From a virus: 20,022 nucleotides of DNA. The translations under genes were made by a program, and so were the position numbers. The notes under the pieces were generated by a model, which saw only the letters and a program-made list of their open reading frames with translations, ran no database searches and was not told the origin of the DNA. The stretch covers positions 1-20,022 of IMG/VR virus record IMGVR_UViG_3300029787_000439; one strand, written 5' to 3'. This document shows, piece by piece, positions 15,501 to 20,022 of the stretch. The stretch's first letter is position 1; each line of letters starts with the position of its first letter.

Positions 15501-17148
15501 TTGGATCTAATGGATTGGTAAACTCTATAAATCCTAACGCCATGTTCTCTTTTTCTAAAACAACAGCAGTAGTACACTTTCTTCTAACTCCTGCAGCGTC
15601 GCTCTTCACAATTAAACGATCTCCTGCTTCTACCTTGTTTGCGTTTTCTCCTTCTAAAAGAAAATAAACACCATTAGAATTATCGCCACGAACAAAAGAT
15701 GAAACAAAAATAGTTTCGTAAGTAGTTTTATCTGGCTTTATACAAAACTTGTATCTCGTTGCCCAATAAGGCGCAATTTGTGCTGATGGCCCACCAGCTT
15801 GACCACCAGGGATATTAACCGTAATACTATTAGCTGTACCAGAGTCGCCACACGATGTAGAAACAGTATTAAAAGGACTTACTAAAGCGGTAGATGATCT
15901 GTTAAAATCATCCATATATATTATTCCTATTTCATACCCTCGATTACTATGTAAGCTATAATTATCGTTAGAACTTATAAACGATCCAGAAATACTTGTT
16001 ACTGAAAAATACTCATAGGATTCATTTGCCCCATCAATCCATTTCATGGCTAACAATTGAAGAACTATATCGTCCGAATTTGGTTGAGATAAAATTGTTA
16101 AACCTTGAGGAGAAGTGGTGACACCACTTGCACTTTTAGTAAAGGTGCTTAAATTGGTAGGTATTTCACAATTAAAAGCATCCGTAAATGTAAATCCATT
16201 ACACGAGTTAGGTACTGTTTGTACGTTTGAGGCTGTTCCTATTGCAGAAATAAAATCAGGGTCTTGAGTCAAAGCATAAACTGTAGAATAATCTCTTAAC
16301 AGCTCATAGCTAAAACTAACAGTTGTAACCCCAGTTGCAGAAGTGGGAGCTGTTCCAACGGCTGCATAAAAAGAATTGTGAACAAAAGATAAATCCCATG
16401 TAATTTGATTGCCTCTTTTTAAAGTTTTCCCTGTTAGATTTAAAGCAAAGGTTGAGTTGGGTATGCTTACTGATGAGCCAAAAGTATAGTTTGAGGTGGT
16501 TCCAATAGTGTCCGTAAGCTCAGATTCTTCAATTTCGGCAGATAGTAAAGTAGTTTGATAACTAAAATTTACAGCGTTATTAAATCTGTCTTTTAAATTA
16601 TAACCTTCAAAATAATTTCCGTAAACTAATCTGTTACCCATTAAAGTTTGTGCTTGTGCTTTTAATGGTACATTGTCGTAAAGCCTAAGTATTTCGTTTT
16701 CAGGAAGAACTGTAAATATTTTTTGATTTTCAAAATTAAATAAAAAGGTGTTGTTGTCTCCTAAACCCAATACGGCTTTGTCAAATCGCTCTATAATTTT
16801 AATAGTGGGGTCAGACATATCTTTAAACAAAAGCTCTATGTCTGTAACTAAAGGACCCCCAGTGTTAAAACTAATGTCAACCGCATTAATAGAGTTGACC
16901 ATTCCTTCATTTAGAAAACTAGTGGGTGTAAATTGAAAAGGTCCCGCTCTAAAAGCAGGATTACTAAATTGTGATACTGCAGAAAACTCTCCGTTTTGAT
17001 ATTGGTATCTGTAAGCAAAGCAAATAAACCTGTCTTCTAAAAAAGTACCCCCATTAGGAATTGTTTTTAAAACAATAGTAGGCGCTGCTAAAGGTGGTTT
17101 TTTTATAACCAAAATACTTTCTGCACTAAATTGATCTCTATACGACAT
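12538..17148 (-). CDS. DNA-stabilisation / tail 'muzzle' protein, C-terminal part, with adhesion modules
   Basis: 1536 residues. It starts with a segment I recognise from the interior of crAss-like stabilisation proteins: VIKKPPLAAPTI (14-25), FLEDRFICFAYRYQYQNGEF (36-55) and NRLVYGNYFEGYNL (172-185). Further conserved segments follow: NPESFAVWGFDKYFVDAKRG (about 975-1000) and GGYDPYMNEFVLAKN (about 1035-1050). Residues 815-826 match a canonical EF-hand calcium loop (D-x-D-N-S-G-x5-D). After about 1060 the protein changes to Ig-like and adhesion-like modules and a Cys-rich linker (ACCGC). A C-terminal jelly-roll-like domain (SYSGGNNYPDAQTYTLGSGT to the end) resembles carbohydrate-binding modules of phage tail proteins. 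In other phages the stabilisation protein seems to be one chain; here its N-terminal part is the upstream gene, one base away (TAATATG). Likely role: distal short tail that seals DNA and contacts the cell surface. Confidence 0.88.
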   Translation of the reverse strand: MSYRDQFSAESILVIKKPPLAAPTIVLKTIPNGGTFLEDRFICFAYRYQYQNGEFSAVSQFSNPAFRAGPFQFTPTSFLNEGMVNSINAVDISFNTGGPLVTDIELLFKDMSDPTIKIIERFDKAVLGLGDNNTFLFNFENQKIFTVLPENEILRLYDNVPLKAQAQTLMGNRLVYGNYFEGYNLKDRFNNAVNFSYQTTLLSAEIEESELTDTIGTTSNYTFGSSVSIPNSTFALNLTGKTLKRGNQITWDLSFVHNSFYAAVGTAPTSATGVTTVSFSYELLRDYSTVYALTQDPDFISAIGTASNVQTVPNSCNGFTFTDAFNCEIPTNLSTFTKSASGVTTSPQGLTILSQPNSDDIVLQLLAMKWIDGANESYEYFSVTSISGSFISSNDNYSLHSNRGYEIGIIYMDDFNRSSTALVSPFNTVSTSCGDSGTANSITVNIPGGQAGGPSAQIAPYWATRYKFCIKPDKTTYETIFVSSFVRGDNSNGVYFLLEGENANKVEAGDRLIVKSDAAGVRRKCTTAVVLEKENMALGFIEFTNPLDPTGDKVKAPAGTYMKMIPNNFAVESGDNLDSFISYGNLSRTAGDRNHYPKLFYPVSVKNPGGTGTSQFIDYDIPAASQVRITIQGVRNGRKNCGADCERRTWRYDQTIIAKANYTNFKEFFDNEGLGTASTGLIQTNSTFICGDNDGDFNGIISYDSSLQSISTATPNNSDLPSQANAKFFFQFFKSDSGGSATGETFLGITGDRNCNGSRTTGIEVNIEVIRASINIVFETQPLDALPDVWYENDLSFPIDAFGQHTGSSQSQIVDFDNSGVVTAQDAIIDTGFSNCIAFGNGIESYKIRDSITGRPMNFGNRTTTTSSQIYKEAHRFSDLTYSGVFNDESNVNKLNEFNLGLLNFSPLEDSFGPIRKLYARRTDILTIQEDKISYVPVGKDLLTDATGGGALTSVPQVLGVQIARDEEYGISNNPESFAVWGFDKYFVDAKRGAVIRLRGGSGGAEELTVISERGMRGWFRDFFIDSLGTQKLGGYDPYMNEFVLAKNLQNTFDFVLCLACDVSENLVIEPGKRNIYCVDVGQAVGQVTVSYIIPNASDDDIITEVNTPAGGLEEMETEAGVSPIVTQDTNTGVGYTFNAYYNGVKYTSGLVFVSGSFTIPKNNIDESEVTIEASTSGLVSDSAEVTVSCPVENLITVYNIALTSNTDAGKTIHNEYRWTDNVFSSPTQTNLVQFETGSGTIISQYETLTGALGSNTVPDEGAIVSIISNKFPTDTYLFDQGSNKLRYLRSSTVYSNNVTDMNALVTASAEATPIINSGDTNYATFTMPTMTTADDNLYLIWDYRKITAATLCINTTAYNACCGCVPVLPTTPCGSAASYSGGNNYPDAQTYTLGSGTGTVSVEFLAEALPDRLIVEFDGAVVIDTRYMGIGVGSDWYKGPQGLLATLQGIDPDTGTYYVEPNNGAFTGQAYEPNGTAPLPRVSNGGYVTEINGVTTNNTWHTFTFQKTTATTTCTIKVYGPLPTTAWHIKIGCPT

Positions 17149-17149
17149 A

Positions 17150-18247
17150 TTAAATAGTTAAAGTATAAGTTACACCATCTACTAATTTTAAACCACTGAG
17201 CTGTAAAGATCCTAGAGCCTCTGGATTATAAACATTTAAGTTTTCATCTATGTAAGACAAAATGCCAACCGCATAAGAACAAGAAAAAATTCCACTTGAT
17301 CCGTCACTACCTGTAATATTACCCGATATAATTCCTGTTCCAGGATTAGAAGTTCCAGAAGATAATATTAATCCCATTAATCCCGTTCCATCTGGAAATT
17401 GGGTAAACATTGTAAAAGCTAAACCACTTGCGTCATTAGCTCCTTGTATTCCATAACCCCGTGTAAAAGGAAAAGTATTAACAACAGGAGCGCCTTGAAG
17501 AAAAGCTACAGACCCATATGTGTAACAGCCCGTTCCTGGTAAATCTATCTGGGTGGTTGTTGGTGCGACCCCAACCCCTATACCATTCACTGGTGTTGGG
17601 CACCCTAATAAAGTTCCTCGATGAAAACCTATTACTCCTCCTGAAGAATCCACATAAGCTCCAGCAGTAAAAACAAAAGCTGTTGTCTGATTTGGATTAG
17701 TAATAATTGAAGTTGATTCAATAGGCTCTGCATAAGCATTTTTTATATTTATAAATCTTGGAGGGTTTAAAAAATCAGTAAAAAATAATAAATCGCCTAC
17801 CTTGTCGGTGCCTGTAATTAAAAACTGTGGGTTAAAATTTAATGTAGTGTTTTCTCCTGTACCATCATCAATGCTTACAATATGATAAATAAGTTGTCCC
17901 GTTAGTACATTAAGGGAAACTATCATGTCTAATTTACCTGTATTGCCTAGAGGAAAATTAGGGTCGTGAACAAACCAATATAATGTTTCGTTAGCACCAT
18001 CTTCATACACACCTATAGTTCTTGCTTCGCTACTTAAAGGGGTATTTGTTGAAGTAATAGGGTCAATAAAATAAAGCTCTGTTAATCTTGAATTACCCTT
18101 GGCATTTTCTACGGACCCAACCTCCGACTCTTCGGTTGAACCAAGCCTTACGTTTAACGCATCAACATACTCGCCGTTAGGTAGCAGCCTTTCGTCAAGG
18201 CTTTTATTCATTCGCCCTAATACAAAATTTCTTTGCGTTTTTGCCAT
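17150..18247 (-). CDS. DNA-stabilisation / tail 'muzzle' protein, N-terminal part, with extra domain
   Basis: 365 residues. The start (NFVLGRMNKSLDERLLPNGE, 7-26; then YVDALNVRLGSTEESEVGSV, 27-46) is the characteristic N-terminus of stabilisation or muzzle proteins of Bacteroidota podoviruses. LLFFTDFLNPPRFINIKNAY (153-172) is the next conserved strand group. In single-chain relatives, as I recall them, this is followed almost directly by the VIKKPPLAAPTI segment that opens the next gene. Here residues about 178-360 form an additional Gly/Thr/Pro-rich beta domain, and the protein stops. The two genes are in different frames with one base between stop and start, and the junction has no classic slippery heptamer. 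Either the gene has truly split at a domain insertion or an indel breaks one ORF. The start ATG is 18245-18247, one base after the previous stop (TAAAATG). Confidence 0.85.
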   Translation of the reverse strand: MAKTQRNFVLGRMNKSLDERLLPNGEYVDALNVRLGSTEESEVGSVENAKGNSRLTELYFIDPITSTNTPLSSEARTIGVYEDGANETLYWFVHDPNFPLGNTGKLDMIVSLNVLTGQLIYHIVSIDDGTGENTTLNFNPQFLITGTDKVGDLLFFTDFLNPPRFINIKNAYAEPIESTSIITNPNQTTAFVFTAGAYVDSSGGVIGFHRGTLLGCPTPVNGIGVGVAPTTTQIDLPGTGCYTYGSVAFLQGAPVVNTFPFTRGYGIQGANDASGLAFTMFTQFPDGTGLMGLILSSGTSNPGTGIISGNITGSDGSSGIFSCSYAVGILSYIDENLNVYNPEALGSLQLSGLKLVDGVTYTLTI

Positions 18248-18248
18248 T

Positions 18249-19163
18249 TTATTTTAGCCACTTGTTTTCCCCTCTCATGTTCATTAACAAACGCCCAGGG
18301 TGAATATTACTTAGCCTTATTTTTGCATTTCTTAATAATGCCGACTTGTCTTTTCTTGCTCTATTTATTATGTATTCCTGTACTCCAAATTTGCTGTTTA
18401 ATACAGCGTATTTTATATATGCATAAATGTAATCCTCAAAAAGTTTATTTAAAGTAACCAAAGAATCATCTCCGCCTTCCATTCCGTCGGATATGTATTC
18501 TAAAATACACTGCTCATTAGCCATAGTAGAATTAAAATTAATAACCCCTGCTTTCTTATCTATTGTGAAAGTAGGGTTTATATTAGCCGTTTCAGTATTA
18601 AGGCCATAGCGAGCTCCTATGAAAGTATCGTAATAGTCTTCGTTATAGGGCGGATTATTATCCTGGTCTAAATTTGCTTGATTTAAATAAATACTATTTA
18701 AAGATCCATCAGTTCTAGCTGTATCTAAACTTGATGTTTGTGTGTTGGCATTATCGTCTGCGTCGTAAGTAAATGTGGCGGTTGCCGATTGGACATATGA
18801 CAAAGCTGACTGAACTTGAATATTTTCAACAAGTGGTCTAATTGTGTTATTTTTAAACAATGAAATACGCACCCAATTAACATAGTCTGATGGCAACACA
18901 AATCTTAAATCAGAATAAACAGTAAGCTGTAATGATTTTATTTCTTTAAAAGCATCGTAGTTTAATTCTTGTATACCACGTTTAGCGTGAAATAATATTT
19001 TATATCTGTCTTCATTATTGATTAAAGAATGGTTTCCATCATGCATTAATAAAAAATTATTAACGATGTCTGTCAAACTAACATACTGATAAGACCCCCA
19101 GTTAAGATCTGTAGGGTTAACTCCGTCATTAGTATAATATTTTTTTTGATCTATATACGCCAT
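18249..19163 (-). CDS. Neck/ring-type structural protein
   Basis: 304 residues. It is mixed alpha/beta, with no signal peptide or membrane segment. Conserved-looking parts are YQYVSLTDIVNNFLLMHDG (about 26-44), YKILFHAKRGIQELNYDAFK (about 69-88, helical) and LRFVLPSDYVNWVRISLFKN (about 101-120). The C-terminus is a basic helix (INRARKDKSALLRNAKIRLS). From memory, proteins with this 'HAKRGIQE' block lie beside the stabilisation protein in crAss-like and marine Bacteroidota podoviruses, where they form rings between portal and tail (the slot of T7 gp11/gp12 and P22 gp4). A central segment (about 125-175) is Asp/Asn/Thr-rich and probably a variable loop. The ATG is two bases after the stop of the preceding gene (TAATTATG). 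The ring role is inferred from neighbours and recollection. Confidence 0.87.
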   Translation of the reverse strand: MAYIDQKKYYTNDGVNPTDLNWGSYQYVSLTDIVNNFLLMHDGNHSLINNEDRYKILFHAKRGIQELNYDAFKEIKSLQLTVYSDLRFVLPSDYVNWVRISLFKNNTIRPLVENIQVQSALSYVQSATATFTYDADDNANTQTSSLDTARTDGSLNSIYLNQANLDQDNNPPYNEDYYDTFIGARYGLNTETANINPTFTIDKKAGVINFNSTMANEQCILEYISDGMEGGDDSLVTLNKLFEDYIYAYIKYAVLNSKFGVQEYIINRARKDKSALLRNAKIRLSNIHPGRLLMNMRGENKWLK

Positions 19164-19165
19164 AA

Positions 19166-19894
19166 TTATTGTTCTTGATTTTGCATTTGCTCTTCAACTT
19201 GTCCAAACTTAAATACATCGCCCTCTCTAATTGAGATACCAACGTATTGTAGTATTTTAGAAACTAAATCATTTCCATCATCTATAGGTAGCTCAAAGTC
19301 TTGATAGTCAGCTTGACTCTGATCAAAAATTGGAGCACCTCCCGATATAGTTGTAAATGTCCATTTCGGATCTTTAGGGTATCTAATATATTGAGAAACA
19401 ACATCTGTTGCGCCGTTAAATGTGGTTGGATAAATTGCTATTGATCCACCTTCTTGTGTATAAGCTGGATAAGTTACAGAAGGCGCTGTAAGATTTGAGC
19501 TATTAAGAAGCGTAATTTTATTGTTTGAAACTAATTCCGCAACTCCTTTGAAGACTCCCCCACTTGAACACCTTACTTCGTTTATTAAATAATAATCTGA
19601 CCCTGTGGTAGCAACTGTGGGTAGAAAATAAACATTACCCGCGTTTTGCGTTAAATTACTTGTAACTGAAAAAGTATCAATTACTTCTTCATAACCCTTT
19701 TTTATGTCAGCATATCCAGTGCCAGACAATCTAGCATTTTCTTCGTTTATCTGTTGATTATATTGAAAGAAATATTCGTCAAACAAATCTAATTGTGCTT
19801 GCTTAGCAAATAAGTTAAAATCACTTGGTGAAATATAGCCGTAGTTATTTTTATTTATAATTGCTAAGACTGTATTTCGTACAGAATTTATCAT
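19166..19894 (-). CDS. Neck/ring-type structural protein (first gene of the operon)
   Basis: 242 residues when started at the ATG at 19892-19894 (MINSVRNTVLAIINKNNYGY). The frame is also open from a TTG at 19910-19912, but that TTG is part of the promoter -7 box and would not be transcribed, so the ATG is preferred. The N-terminal half is helical (ISPSDFNLFAKQAQLDLFDE, then YFFQYNQQINEENARLSGTG). The middle is beta-rich, and the tail is Gln-rich (EEQMQNQEQ). I recall the same N-terminal pattern in ring or 'tail tubular A-like' proteins of crAss-like and marine Bacteroidota phages, just upstream of the HAKRGIQE protein found next here. Likely role: a connector ring between portal and muzzle. 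It opens the run of tightly spaced genes down to 11207. Confidence 0.87.
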   Translation of the reverse strand: MINSVRNTVLAIINKNNYGYISPSDFNLFAKQAQLDLFDEYFFQYNQQINEENARLSGTGYADIKKGYEEVIDTFSVTSNLTQNAGNVYFLPTVATTGSDYYLINEVRCSSGGVFKGVAELVSNNKITLLNSSNLTAPSVTYPAYTQEGGSIAIYPTTFNGATDVVSQYIRYPKDPKWTFTTISGGAPIFDQSQADYQDFELPIDDGNDLVSKILQYVGISIREGDVFKFGQVEEQMQNQEQ

Positions 19895-19909
19895 TGTTAT
19901 TCTTTTACA

Positions 19910-19938
19910 CAAAGATAAGTAAAAAAAAAAGAGGTCAA
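19910..19938 (-). promoter_or_regulatory. Bacteroidota-type promoter (TTG-N18-TATCTTTG) of the neck-tail operon
   Basis: On the minus strand TTG (19938-19936) is followed after 18 bases by TATCTTTG (19917-19910). This is the best promoter in the window by match and spacing to TTG-N17-23-TAnnTTTG. The -33 TTG is the first three bases of the terminator's right arm, and the spacer contains its T-run. Transcription should start about 10 bases before the ATG at 19894. Confidence 0.65.
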
Positions 19939-19952
19939 TTTTTTTGACCTCT
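19920..19952 (-). terminator. Rho-independent terminator after the upstream minus-strand gene
   Basis: Reading the minus strand, AGAGGTCAA (19952-19944) pairs perfectly with TTGACCTCT (19938-19930) around a five-base loop, followed directly by a run of ten T opposite A19920-19930. It lies about 26 bases after the TAA at 19978-19980. On the plus strand no T-run follows, so it works in the minus direction only. It shares bases with the next promoter. Confidence 0.8.
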
Positions 19953-19977
19953 CTTAGATTATCGACTAAAACGAGTT

Positions 19978-20022
19978 TTATGAAATCGTTGTTATCGCTT
20001 GACTTAGAGTCACGTTAATGGT
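19978..20022 (-). CDS. 3' end of an unidentified minus-strand gene
   Basis: Only one minus frame is open from the window edge. It encodes the C-terminal 14 residues TINVTLSQAITTIS and ends in TAA at 19978-19980. A strong terminator follows immediately, supporting a real gene end. In related short-tailed phages the gene ahead of the neck/ring proteins is often a capsid or portal protein, and a highly expressed capsid gene followed by a terminator would fit. Fourteen residues cannot show which. Confidence 0.5.
   Translation of the reverse strand, partial: TINVTLSQAITTIS

Noticed and set aside
19895-19912. TTG start giving a 248-residue version of the first neck protein
   Set aside because: The TTG includes the last base of the -7 box, upstream of the expected transcription start; the ATG at 19894 gives a clean N-terminus.
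19967-19980. Inverted repeat TAAAAC-GA-GTTTTA near the right edge
   Set aside because: The loop is only two bases, it overlaps the stop codon of the upstream gene, and the strong hairpin at 19930-19952 already explains termination.
1-20022. CRISPR array, tRNA, insertion sequence, integrase or attachment site
   Set aside because: I saw no regularly spaced repeats, tRNA-like folds, transposase or recombinase proteins, or long direct repeats.

Overview
The window looks like the late (virion) gene block of an AT-rich tailed-phage genome, most likely a short-tailed (podovirus-like) phage of a marine Bacteroidota host. Three things point to this host. Short gaps between genes repeatedly carry the Bacteroidota promoter -7 motif TAnnTTTG. 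I see no Shine-Dalgarno sequence before any start I checked. The proteins resemble, from memory, structural proteins of crAss-like and uncultured marine phages. Nothing shows whether it is lytic or integrated: there is no integrase, attachment site, tRNA or bacterial gene.

Layout. Almost everything is on the minus strand and is read from high to low coordinates. At the right edge is the last 14 codons of an unidentified upstream gene. It is followed by a rho-independent terminator whose right arm and T-run double as the upstream part of the next promoter. Then come two neck/ring-like proteins (19894-18249), a DNA-stabilisation or tail 'muzzle' protein split over two genes (18247-12538), and a Cys-patterned appendage-like protein (12526-11207). 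A cassette of three genes follows, each with its own predicted promoter: a glycosyltransferase of the hydroxyproline GlcNAc-transferase type, a small protein with a 31-residue Thr-Pro tail, and a conserved marine-phage structural protein. The last block is GNAT-like protein, small Ala/Gly-rich protein, mid-sized protein, giant protein (8506-181). This has the order and relative sizes of T7 genes 13-14-15-16, which encode the internal proteins ejected into the host cell.

At the left edge the direction changes. The end of a plus-strand gene and a 28-codon plus-strand membrane peptide run head-on into the giant gene, and the two stop codons share four bases (181-184).

Working picture: the right-hand block builds the neck and short tail, the middle cassette decorates or modifies the virion surface, and the left block supplies the ejected internal proteins. 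The most interesting points are the glycosyltransferase next to a plausible Thr/Pro acceptor, the split muzzle gene with an extra domain at the break, the fused terminator-promoter, two palindromes placed at predicted transcription starts, and the T7-like 13-16 order. Family assignments come from reading the protein sequences and from memory; no database search was done.
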